A stretch of 10,531 nucleotides of DNA from Acidimicrobiales bacterium (GTDB lineage Bacteria > Actinomycetota > Acidimicrobiia > Acidimicrobiales > JANYDT01): positions 1-10,531 of the forward strand of contig JANYHQ010000144.1 of assembly GCA_025358985.1 (NCBI GenBank), in the 5' to 3' direction. Under the pieces are notes generated by a model that was not told the DNA's origin, did no database searches, and saw nothing but the letters and a program-made list of their open reading frames with translations. This document shows, piece by piece, positions 4,369-10,531 of the stretch. Position numbers and translations under genes: made by a program. How positions within the stretch are numbered: position 1 is the first letter of the stretch; every line of letters begins with the position of its first letter.

Positions 4369-5931
4369 ATGCCTGCGCCGCAGAATCCTCAGCACAGTCC
4401 TAAGTACACTGACTATCTGAAGAAGATTCTCACCGCCCGGGTCTATGACGTAGCCCGCGAAACGGAGTTGGAGCGAGCCTCGCAGTTGTCAACCCGTCTG
4501 GGTTGCACAGTGCTGCTCAAGCGCGAGGACAACCAACCGGTGTTCTCCTTCAAGCTACGTGGTGCCTACAACAAGATGGTTCAGCTGAGCCAGGCGGAGC
4601 GTGACCGTGGGGTCATTGCCGCTTCGGCTGGCAACCATGCGCAAGGCGTGGCGTTGGCCGCAGCCAAGCTGGGGTGCAGGGCCCTCATCGTCATGCCGGT
4701 AACCACGCCCCAGGTGAAAGTGGATGCGGTGCGGTCGTTCGGCGGCGAGGCCGTGGAAGTGGTACTCAGTGGCGACTCGTACTCCGATGCCAAGCAGCGC
4801 GCCGATGAACTTGGTGCCGAACGGTCACTAATTTTCGTCCATCCCTTTGATGACCCGGACGTCATTGCCGGACAAGGCACCATTGGTATGGAGATCCTTC
4901 GCCAACACCAGGGACCAATCCGAGCCATCTTCGTGGCAGTGGGTGGGGGTGGGCTCATCAGCGGCATCGCCGCCTACGTCAAGGCGGTGAGACCCGATAT
5001 CCAAATCATAGGTGTGCAGATGATTGACTCAGATGCCATGGCCCGTTCGTTGGTCGCTGGTCGGCGGGTGACCCTCAAAGACGTTGGGCTGTTCTCCGAT
5101 GGCACCGCGGTCAAAACGGTGGGCAAAGAGACATTCAGGCTGTGTCGTCAGCTGGTGGACCACATGGTGTTGGTGGATGCCGACGCTGTATGCGCCGCCA
5201 TCAAGGACGTCTTTCAAGACACCCGCAGCATCCTGGAACCGGCCGGTGCGTTGGCCATCGCAGGAATGAAGCACTGGGTGGCCGAACACGAGTGCACTGG
5301 TCAAACGGTGGTGGCCGTGGCCTGTGGGGCCAATATGAACTTCGACCGGCTGCGTTTCGTGGCCGAACGGGCTGAAGTGGGCGAGGCGCGTGAGGCGGTG
5401 TTGGCCGTCACCATCCCCGAAGCGCGAGGCTCGTTCCGCCGATTCTGCGCCGTGCTCGACGGACACAGCGTCACCGAGTTCAACTACCGCATCGCCGACA
5501 CGGGAGATGCGCACATCTTCGTGGGTGTCACCATTGGCAACCGCGATGACGGCGCCGCCATTGTGAAATCTCTGCAATCCGAACGATTCTCGGTACTCGA
5601 TCTCACCGACGACGACCTAGCCAAGCAGCACCTACGTCACATGGTGGGGGGACGCTCGGCACGAGCGAATGACGAATTGTTGTATCGCTTCGAGTTTCCG
5701 GAACGGCCCGGCGCGCTGCTGCGTTTCCTGTCGGCCATGAGTCCCAATTGGAACATCTCCTTGTTCCACTATCGCAACGAGGGTGCCGACTACGGTCGTA
5801 TCCTCGTTGGCCTCCAAGTGCCCGTGACAGACACCAAGGCGTTCAGATCCTTTCTGGGCCAACTCGGCTACCCATGGAGCGATGAAAGTGCCAACCCCGC
5901 ATACCGCCTGTTCCTCATTGGGGGAGAGTAA
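4369..5931 (+). CDS. ilvA: Threonine ammonia-lyase, biosynthetic (threonine deaminase)
   Basis: PLP enzyme converting L-threonine to 2-oxobutanoate and ammonia, the first committed step of isoleucine synthesis, in the cytosol. The 520-residue length matches the long, allosteric form (E. coli IlvA is about 514). Catalytic lysine K62 lies in FSFKLRGAYNKM; SAGNHAQG is at 86-93, the PLP phosphate loop VGGGGLISG at 191-199, and the ACGANMNFDRLRF signature at 318-330. Two ACT-like regulatory units follow: one from about residue 343 (AVLAVTIPEARGSFRRF) and one from about 436 (LLYRFEFPERPGALLRFL), which in this family bind isoleucine (inhibitor) and valine (activator). The frame is intact. It is followed after two bases by the racemase-like gene, so the two are probably co-transcribed. 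No other isoleucine-valine gene is in the window. Confidence 0.97.
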   Translation: MPAPQNPQHSPKYTDYLKKILTARVYDVARETELERASQLSTRLGCTVLLKREDNQPVFSFKLRGAYNKMVQLSQAERDRGVIAASAGNHAQGVALAAAKLGCRALIVMPVTTPQVKVDAVRSFGGEAVEVVLSGDSYSDAKQRADELGAERSLIFVHPFDDPDVIAGQGTIGMEILRQHQGPIRAIFVAVGGGGLISGIAAYVKAVRPDIQIIGVQMIDSDAMARSLVAGRRVTLKDVGLFSDGTAVKTVGKETFRLCRQLVDHMVLVDADAVCAAIKDVFQDTRSILEPAGALAIAGMKHWVAEHECTGQTVVAVACGANMNFDRLRFVAERAEVGEAREAVLAVTIPEARGSFRRFCAVLDGHSVTEFNYRIADTGDAHIFVGVTIGNRDDGAAIVKSLQSERFSVLDLTDDDLAKQHLRHMVGGRSARANDELLYRFEFPERPGALLRFLSAMSPNWNISLFHYRNEGADYGRILVGLQVPVTDTKAFRSFLGQLGYPWSDESANPAYRLFLIGGE

Positions 5932-5933
5932 GG

Positions 5934-6593
5934 GTGGGCACCACCATCGGATTTCTCCATACCGCCGACGTCCATGTGGCCACGTTCAACGCGCTCGTAG
6001 CAGAACAGTCAGCGCACATACAAACATGTCATCTCGTGGTGCCATCGCTGTTGGAGCAGGCTCGATCACTGGGAGTTGATGACCTTCGGGTGCGTCGCAT
6101 GGTGGAGGTGGCGGTGGCCGAGTTGTGCGACGGAGCTGAGCGGCCCGATGTCATCGTATGTACCTGTTCCACAGTGTCGGGCGTAGTGGAGCAGGTGCCA
6201 GCCAGCGTGGCAGTGTTGCGCATCGATCGGCCCATGGCCGAGGCTGCCGTCTTGGCGGGGCGCCGACTTGCAGTGGTCACGGCAGTGGACAGCACCGTGA
6301 CTCCCACCATTTCGCTGTTGACAGAGTGCGCAGTGGCAGCCGGTGCGGTGGTGGAGATTGTGTCCGTGCCGTGCTCCGATGCGTGGCTACTGTTCGAAGC
6401 CGGTGACATAAACGGCTATCTGAGCGCACTGGCCCGTCATGTGGACGGGCTGGATGCCAGCTTCGACGTGGTGGTATTGGCCCAGGCATCGATGCTGCGA
6501 GCACTCGACCACATTGAACCCCGAACCGGTCGCGTGGTGTTGGCATCGCCGCCGATGGCGGTCGCTGCCGCAATCGCGCTGCTCGCGATGTGA
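5934..6593 (+). CDS. Asp/Glu-racemase-superfamily protein
   Basis: 219 residues from a GTG two bases after the ilvA stop; a purine-rich GGGGGAGAG lies at the end of ilvA as ribosome site. The sequence fits the aspartate/glutamate/hydantoin racemase fold: IGFLHTADVHVATFNAL (5-21), the first-half active-site loop VIVCTCSTVSGV (about 74-85) with C77 and C79, DRPMAEAAVLAGRRLAVVTA, FEAGD, VVVLAQASML (about 180-189) and VVLASPPMAV near the end. In true two-base racemases a second cysteine sits in the C-terminal loop (LGCTE or LGCAGM). Here the matching loop is LAQASM and has none, so racemase activity is doubtful; an isomerase, lyase or decarboxylase-like activity is possible. Coupling to ilvA suggests work on a threonine- or 2-oxobutanoate-related compound, but that is only inference. 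It converges on the epimerase gene with an 18-base gap. Confidence 0.83.
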   Translation: MGTTIGFLHTADVHVATFNALVAEQSAHIQTCHLVVPSLLEQARSLGVDDLRVRRMVEVAVAELCDGAERPDVIVCTCSTVSGVVEQVPASVAVLRIDRPMAEAAVLAGRRLAVVTAVDSTVTPTISLLTECAVAAGAVVEIVSVPCSDAWLLFEAGDINGYLSALARHVDGLDASFDVVVLAQASMLRALDHIEPRTGRVVLASPPMAVAAAIALLAM

Positions 6594-6611
6594 GGCCGAG
6601 ACGCACCTGAT

Positions 6612-7694
6612 TTATCGTCGCAGCACTGTGGTTCCGGCCACCGACAGGAGCGACTCCACGCAATCGCGAATCGAGTCGTCAAGTGGCCGGAACGTTATGG
6701 GTATTACCGAACGAATCCGATCGTTGCGCAGCTCACAGCCCGCCCATATGGCACGGAATTCAGCCTCGCGAACCTTGATCCGGTCCGGTGAGGGGTCCGT
6801 CACGGGTGGCACCTGAAAGCCGAGCTCCGGAAGCAGTCGTGCGATGTCGGCGCAGATGTCCTCCATACGTCGCGTATCGGTGGACCACGCGATGTAGCGC
6901 TCACCGTTGTGAACCGCTGCGCTCTCCAGCAGATCGATGTGGCACTGTGCGTCGTCACGCACATCGACAGTCATCCATGGCCGGTAGGGACCGGTGCCCT
7001 GGAACAGTTCGCCGCTGCCATTGAGCATCTTCTCGATGAGATGCTGCCACGGCCCCATGTCCTTCTGGTGGGCCGACAGGATTGGACCGATGTTGTCCCC
7101 GGGGCAGCAGGTGATTGCATCCCATCGCCCGCTCTCGGCAGCGGCCTCGGAGAAGGCCCGCTGGGCCAACACCTTGCCCATCGAGTAACCCTGGCCTCGC
7201 TCGGGCGTGCGCTTCGGGTTCTGCTCGTCGGGATAGCGGTCCTCGTCAAGTACCGGGCGGCGTACGAGTTCCGACATGTCGGCCTCAGACATCACGGCGG
7301 CGATGCTCGAGGTGACGATCACACGGGCCACAGACCCGGAGCCCTCAACACTGGCGATGATGTGGTCGCAGGTTCGACGGACGTAGTCGGCGTCGTCATA
7401 CGTGCTGACATGAGAGAGGTGACAAACCCCGTGGCATCCGGCGAACACATTGTCGAAGCACCCGGGGTTGTTGAGATCGGCAGCGTGAAGCGTGAGGCGG
7501 CCGGACGCGTACGCAGGCATCGCTTTGAGAAATGCGGTCCGTGTTGCGTCATGGATGTCACGGACGCATGCCCGTACCCGGTACCCGCGTTGGAGCAGGC
7601 CGTGCACCACCCAGCCGCCGATGAAGCCTGCGCTACCGGTGACTGCGACGGTGCTGCTCTTTGGTATCGGAGCCACGGGACTCACCACTTTCAC
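6612..7694 (-). CDS. NAD(P)-dependent epimerase/dehydratase (extended SDR, dihydroflavonol-reductase-like)
   Basis: 360-residue extended short-chain dehydrogenase/reductase. The Rossmann nucleotide loop TGSAGFIGGWV is at 19-29, R45 in ACVRD suggests NADP preference, AADL is at 71-74, the catalytic Ser region VTSSIAAV at 127-134, and the active-site YSMGK at 170-174 (Y170, K174). CCPGDNIGP (196-204) matches the family's PG segment, and a variable substrate-binding C-terminal part follows. The arrangement resembles dihydroflavonol-4-reductase and 3-beta-HSD-like reductases rather than sugar epimerases, so a ketone or aldehyde reduction is the best guess; the substrate is unknown. The frame starts with GTG at 7694, with other GTGs nearby (7688, 7685, 7676) and no strong ribosome site, so the exact start is uncertain by a few residues. 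It converges on the racemase-like gene and is divergent from the small membrane protein pair. Confidence 0.93.
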   Translation of the reverse strand: MKVVSPVAPIPKSSTVAVTGSAGFIGGWVVHGLLQRGYRVRACVRDIHDATRTAFLKAMPAYASGRLTLHAADLNNPGCFDNVFAGCHGVCHLSHVSTYDDADYVRRTCDHIIASVEGSGSVARVIVTSSIAAVMSEADMSELVRRPVLDEDRYPDEQNPKRTPERGQGYSMGKVLAQRAFSEAAAESGRWDAITCCPGDNIGPILSAHQKDMGPWQHLIEKMLNGSGELFQGTGPYRPWMTVDVRDDAQCHIDLLESAAVHNGERYIAWSTDTRRMEDICADIARLLPELGFQVPPVTDPSPDRIKVREAEFRAIWAGCELRNDRIRSVIPITFRPLDDSIRDCVESLLSVAGTTVLRR

Positions 7695-7873
7695 ATATGA
7701 GCTGCAGACCCCTGGGTGGGTTCAGTCCAGTCTTGTCGACCGAGGACATCCGCACCCCATCAGCCCACACATTCCGATTGGACATAGCCGTAGTGAACAG
7801 GGCGGGTCTACCGTACGCGCACCACCTAATGAGCGTTCATTTTTCGCTCCGTTACCGATCAGAGGACGACAGC

Positions 7874-8113
7874 ATGGATGTGACCCGTGATACTCCGGTA
7901 CCGACCAAGCAGGCTGTTCTTCGACATCTCCTGGCCAAGCCGTTGGTCCAGGCAAAGCTGTTGTTTCTCCTGGCCAGTTTTTTCTCGCTTGTACTGTCTG
8001 TGTCGCTGTGGTTTTCAGGGCACGAAATGCAGGGCATTTTCGTTGGTATCTGGGTGCCGTCGATTCTGTCAGCCGGCGCATTGATACTCAGTGGTGAAGG
8101 TGGCGGTTCATGA
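7874..8113 (+). CDS. Small two-helix membrane protein, unknown function
   Basis: 79 residues from the ATG at 7874, preceded by AGAGGA (7861-7866) at a good seven-base spacing. A charged N-terminus (residues 1-26, with K12, R17, K22) is followed by two hydrophobic segments, about LLFLLASFFSLVLSVSLWF (29-47) and IFVGIWVPSILSAGALIL (54-71), and a short Gly-rich tail. The two-helix hairpin with a positive N-terminus suggests an inner-membrane protein with both ends in the cytoplasm. I do not recognise a family. Its TGA overlaps the ATG of the next small gene (ATGA), which supports both as real. A frame extending upstream to 7661 is not supported by a ribosome site and runs antisense into the epimerase start. 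Confidence 0.75.
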   Translation: MDVTRDTPVPTKQAVLRHLLAKPLVQAKLLFLLASFFSLVLSVSLWFSGHEMQGIFVGIWVPSILSAGALILSGEGGGS

Positions 8114-8307
8114 GTCAGGCGTTGTTGTTCAGCATCGGTGTGGGTGTCTTTGCCATGACGATTGTCGGTGCCATGATCTTTGGACGACAAGCGTTCAGTC
8201 GTGCTTATGAGGTCCAGGTGGCCGATGCCCGGAACTACACGGATCGGACTACCGCCGCCATGGTTACTGAGGTTCCGGGCATCGTTGAAACGCCCCTCGT
8301 GGCCTGA
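8110..8307 (+). CDS. Small single-helix membrane protein, unknown function
   Basis: 65 residues. The N-terminal segment LLFSIGVGVFAMTIVGAMIFG (5-25) is one transmembrane helix or an uncleaved signal anchor. The remaining 40 residues (RQAFSRAYEVQVADARNYTDRTTAAMV...) are polar. The ATG overlaps the stop of the preceding membrane protein by four bases, implying coupled translation and perhaps a heteromeric complex. The family is not recognised. It converges on the YczE gene with a gap of about 27 bases that contains no clear terminator. Confidence 0.65.
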   Translation: MSQALLFSIGVGVFAMTIVGAMIFGRQAFSRAYEVQVADARNYTDRTTAAMVTEVPGIVETPLVA

Positions 8308-8334
8308 TCCGGTCAACGACATCCTCAAGATCGG

Positions 8335-9123
8335 TCACCGTGGACGTGTGTAGGGAGGCGACGCAGGCGGTGGTGCCAGGTAATCGCCTGCAGCAACACT
8401 CGATGCGCTTGGCGTCGGTTCGGCCAACGGTGGCAGCGACATACGCGGCAGCAGGAACTGCACTACCGGGCCGATGAGCACCAAGAAGGCCACGGTGGAG
8501 AACCCCACCCGGCCTCCGAGCAACACCCCCACCACGAGGGTCACCGCTTCCACCAGGGAACGTGCCACGCGCATCGACATCCCGAATCGCCGGAGTCCGA
8601 GCATCAATCCGTCGCGCGGCCCCGCCCCCAACCCTGATCCAATGTAGAGACCTGACCCGAATCCGATGATGAGAGTGGCGGCCAGGGCCATGAGCACCCG
8701 CAGCCAGAGGGCGTTGACATCGGGTATGGCCGGTCTCACCATATCCACCACCAACCCAATGACGACAGTGTTGAGAGCGGTCCCCAGGCCGATGCGTTCC
8801 TTGAGCGGCACCCACAGACACAGCACGGTGATGCCCACGATGTTGATGATGAGGCCCACTGGCAGTCCAGTGCGCTTGGACAACCCGCCGTGAAGAACAT
8901 CCCATGGTGGGTTGCCGAGATGCGCAGCGAAGAACACGGCAATACCCACTCCGAAGCAGAACAACCCGGCCAGACAACGCGGCAGTCGACGGATCAGTTC
9001 CGCCCGAGGAATTGGATGGCGGCGCAGCTGTACAAATGCAATGGCGCTGACCACCACCACGGTGACCCATTTCAGCCCCACCACCGTGGACGAAGACACC
9101 ACAGCCATCATCGAAGCGATCAT
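8335..9123 (-). CDS. YczE-family integral membrane protein
   Basis: 262 residues with six to seven hydrophobic helices at about 14-33, 51-72, 87-108, 116-132, 142-165, 190-208 and 212-230, and a Pro-rich tail. Diagnostic family motifs are GNPPWDVLHGGLSKRTGLPVG (about 73-93) and GSGLYIGSGLGAGPRDGLMLGL (about 160-181), two related copies of a G-x-x-P-x-D-x-L-x-x-G-L element typical of YczE/YitT-like proteins, whose transported or sensed substrate is not established. The ATG at 9123 was chosen because it overlaps the stop of the BenE relic by four bases (ATGA); ATGs at 9111 and 9108 are alternatives. No strong ribosome site is seen, so translation may once have depended on coupling to the now broken upstream frame. 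Confidence 0.88.
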   Translation of the reverse strand: MIASMMAVVSSSTVVGLKWVTVVVVSAIAFVQLRRHPIPRAELIRRLPRCLAGLFCFGVGIAVFFAAHLGNPPWDVLHGGLSKRTGLPVGLIINIVGITVLCLWVPLKERIGLGTALNTVVIGLVVDMVRPAIPDVNALWLRVLMALAATLIIGFGSGLYIGSGLGAGPRDGLMLGLRRFGMSMRVARSLVEAVTLVVGVLLGGRVGFSTVAFLVLIGPVVQFLLPRMSLPPLAEPTPSASSVAAGDYLAPPPASPPYTRPR

Positions 9124-9658
9124 CGAGGGCTCGATTTGGTGTTGGAGCGTCGGGTGATGGTGTGTACCAACAGACCCACCACCAACGCCCAGAACGGGGC
9201 GGCGATGTGGAACAAGGTGAACCCGGCCGCCGCGCAGAGCAAGGTGGCACCGCCGCATCACGCTCGATTGGGTCGGCTAGAGCGCTGGCAGTGGATGAGA
9301 CGATGGTGCCGAACAACGCTAGTCCCGTGATGGCAGCCACGAACTCGGGCGGCACCACGGAGAAAACACTGAGCAACGACGCCCCGAACACGGCGGCCAC
9401 CATGTAAAACAGCCCCGCCGCCATACCCGCCGTATACCGACGATCAGGATCTGGGTGGGCATCGGCGCCGGTGGCGATGCCGGCCGTGATGGCCGCCAGG
9501 TGCAGTCCGGGGGAACCGAACGGGGCCAGCACCGCTCCCGCCGCTCCCGTCACCATCAAGATACGGTCCATTTCCGGCTCGTATCCGGCCGCGGTCGACT
9601 GGTTTTGGTGAATCGCCATGCTCACACCGGACCGTACCAGCGCCACCGTCCGGTACAC
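9120..9658 (-). pseudogene. BenE-like benzoate transporter, 5'-truncated and frameshifted
   Basis: C-terminal half of a benzoate/H+ symporter of the BenE family (normally about 390-400 residues, 12 helices). Recognised in order: AAGYEPEMDRILMVTGAAGAVLAPFG, AAITAGIATGADAHPDPDRRYTAGMAAGLFY, and FVAAITGLALFGTIVSS followed by ALADPIERDAA. Then, in a different frame, LCAAAGFTLFHIAAPFWALV and VGLLVHTITRRSNT lead to a TGA at 9120-9122. The two frames join if one G is restored near 9244-9250. Upstream, homology fades at about 9620 (VSMAIHQNQS looks like a damaged VTMASQN segment), and roughly the first 220 residues are absent, replaced by the promoter region of the divergent SDR. A working transporter is not expected even if the frameshift were a sequencing error. 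Confidence 0.85.
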
Positions 9659-9704
9659 CCACCATTCACGGCGGGCGCCACCGTCATCCTGGAATCGGTA
9701 ACCG

Positions 9705-9716
9705 ACTGTTAACAGT
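9705..9716. promoter_or_regulatory. 12-bp perfect palindrome upstream of the SDR gene
   Basis: ACTGTTAACAGT is fully self-complementary. It lies next to a second short symmetric element, CGGT-A-ACCG (9696-9704). Its centre is about 49 bases upstream of the SDR start codon, a plausible position for a regulator of that gene. No binder can be named. Confidence 0.4.
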
Positions 9717-9745
9717 GCGGTCGACGCAGGGGGTCCCCGATGGCT

Positions 9746-9751
9746 TACCGT
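9746..9751 (+). promoter_or_regulatory. Possible -10 box of the SDR gene
   Basis: TACCGT (TAnnnT pattern) ends eight bases before the ATG at 9760. No ribosome site is seen, so a leaderless or nearly leaderless message is possible. No -35 box at standard spacing is convincing. Confidence 0.35.
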
Positions 9752-9759
9752 TTGCCGCC

Positions 9760-10531
9760 ATGACGACCCACGCCACTTCTGCGACGCCGTCAGGCGGACG
9801 GTTGGCAGGCAAGCGGGTCATCATCACCGGAGCCGCCAGGGGAATCGGGGCCGATATCGCCTCCTGCTTCGGTGCCGAGGGCGCACGGCTGGCCTTGGTC
9901 GACATCTTGGGTGACGAATTGTCGGAGGTGGCGCGACCCCTGGGGGCGGTTCCAGTAGTGGGCGATCTACGGGCTCCAGACGCTGCTCGGTCCACCATTG
10001 GCGCCGCCATCGACGCCCTTGGTGGGGTTGATGTATTGGTGAACAACGCCGGTGTACTGCGGTTTTCCTCGATCCTCGATATGTCAGCCGACGACTGGGA
10101 CTTCATGTTCGAAGTCAATGCCCGTTCAATGCTGTTCACCACCCAAGCCGTGGTGCGGTCGATGATCGCCGCAGCCACCCCCGACAAGAGCGTCAGCGGC
10201 AAGATCGTGAACATGGCGTCCATGGGGGGCAAGCTGGGGAGCCCCAACCAGGCCCACTATTGCGCCTCCAAGGCTGCCGTGATTGCGTTCACCCGGGTCT
10301 GTGCCATGGAGTTCGGCCCGTATGGCATCAACGTCAACTGCATCTGCCCCGGATACGTGCTCACCGAGATGGGAGCAGGCACCCGCACTGCCGAGATGGT
10401 GGCCGAATGGTCGTCGAAATCTCCACTGGGGCGATTGGCCGAACCGTCCGATGTAGCCCTGACGGCACTGTTCCTGGCATCATCTGATGCGAACTACTGC
10501 ACCGGGCAGGCATTGAATGTCTCCGGTGGCA
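9760..10531 (+). CDS. Classical short-chain dehydrogenase/reductase (cut by window edge)
   Basis: 257 residues are visible without a stop, so nearly the whole 250-270-residue protein. Cofactor loop TGAARGIG is at 23-30; D48 at the end of the second strand (ALVDI) indicates NAD rather than NADP; DL is at 69-70, NNAG at 95-98, catalytic N120, S154 (NMAS), Y167 and K171 (YCASK), and PG at 197-198 followed by VLTEM. All members of the Asn-Ser-Tyr-Lys tetrad are present. LNVSGG at the right edge is the usual C-terminal element (typically N-x-x-GG), so only a few residues are missing. The reaction would be NAD-linked alcohol/ketone interconversion; the substrate is not deducible. The ATG at 9760 fits the family start and a -10-like box eight bases upstream. 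The gene is divergent from the BenE relic, whose missing 5' half would have occupied this locus. Confidence 0.93.
   Translation, partial: MTTHATSATPSGGRLAGKRVIITGAARGIGADIASCFGAEGARLALVDILGDELSEVARPLGAVPVVGDLRAPDAARSTIGAAIDALGGVDVLVNNAGVLRFSSILDMSADDWDFMFEVNARSMLFTTQAVVRSMIAAATPDKSVSGKIVNMASMGGKLGSPNQAHYCASKAAVIAFTRVCAMEFGPYGINVNCICPGYVLTEMGAGTRTAEMVAEWSSKSPLGRLAEPSDVALTALFLASSDANYCTGQALNVSGG

Noticed and set aside
6594..6611. Bidirectional terminator between the converging racemase-like and epimerase genes
   Set aside because: Only 18 bases are available and no stem-loop or T-run is visible.
6909..7700. 263-codon plus-strand frame
   Set aside because: It lies fully antisense to the epimerase/dehydratase, which has a complete set of SDR motifs. 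The antisense protein shows no recognisable domain.
8264..9658. 464-codon minus-strand open frame
   Set aside because: Only its first 135 or so codons are BenE-like. After the frameshift near 9250 it is the wrong-frame image of the BenE end and then of the YczE gene, with Pro/Arg/His-rich low-complexity sequence.
9684..10247. 187-codon minus-strand frame
   Set aside because: Antisense image of the classical SDR, Ala/Ser/Pro/Arg-rich, with no domain.

Overview
This window looks like chromosomal DNA from a high-GC actinobacterium, perhaps an uncultured member of the Acidimicrobiia. That lineage guess is an inference from three things: strong GC bias at third codon positions, the mix of families (FadE2/ACAD10-11-like acyl-CoA dehydrogenase, VOC and DUF1905 proteins, YczE, lipid-type SDRs), and several promoters whose -10 box lies only 6-9 bases before the start codon, as in leaderless actinobacterial transcripts. 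No rRNA, tRNA, CRISPR array, insertion sequence or phage gene was seen.

Layout. Positions 1-760 (minus) hold the N-terminal part of an acyl-CoA dehydrogenase with a promoter upstream. From about 890 to 2093 is an eroded stretch: a 5' remnant of a DUF1801 gene, an intact VapB-VapC toxin-antitoxin pair (minus) with its own promoter and operator-like inverted repeat, and a frameshifted C-terminal remnant of a cytochrome P450 whose heme-binding motif is still readable. From 4071 down to 2105 (minus) runs a compact gene set: a fused ArsR-type regulator/AHSA1 (SRPBCC) protein, a VOC-fold protein and a DUF1905 protein joined by two ATGA overlaps, then a MmcQ/YjbR protein. An inverted repeat sits between the -35 and -10 boxes of this operon.

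Positions 4369-6593 (plus) hold a full-length biosynthetic threonine deaminase (ilvA) followed two bases later by an Asp/Glu-racemase-superfamily protein that lacks a recognisable second catalytic cysteine. An extended SDR (NAD-dependent epimerase/dehydratase type, 7694-6612, minus) converges on it. Two small membrane proteins (7874-8307, plus) overlap by ATGA. On the minus strand, a 5'-truncated and frameshifted benzoate-transporter (BenE-like) relic (9658-9120) overlaps a YczE-family membrane protein (9123-8335) by ATGA. A classical SDR (9760 to the right edge, plus) starts divergently and is cut by the window end.

No clearly new multi-gene system was found. The more interesting points are the three gene relics (DUF1801, P450, BenE) around otherwise ordinary metabolic genes, the well-resolved VapBC control region, the sensor-like ArsR/AHSA1 fusion heading a stress-type operon, and the ilvA-racemase-like pair.
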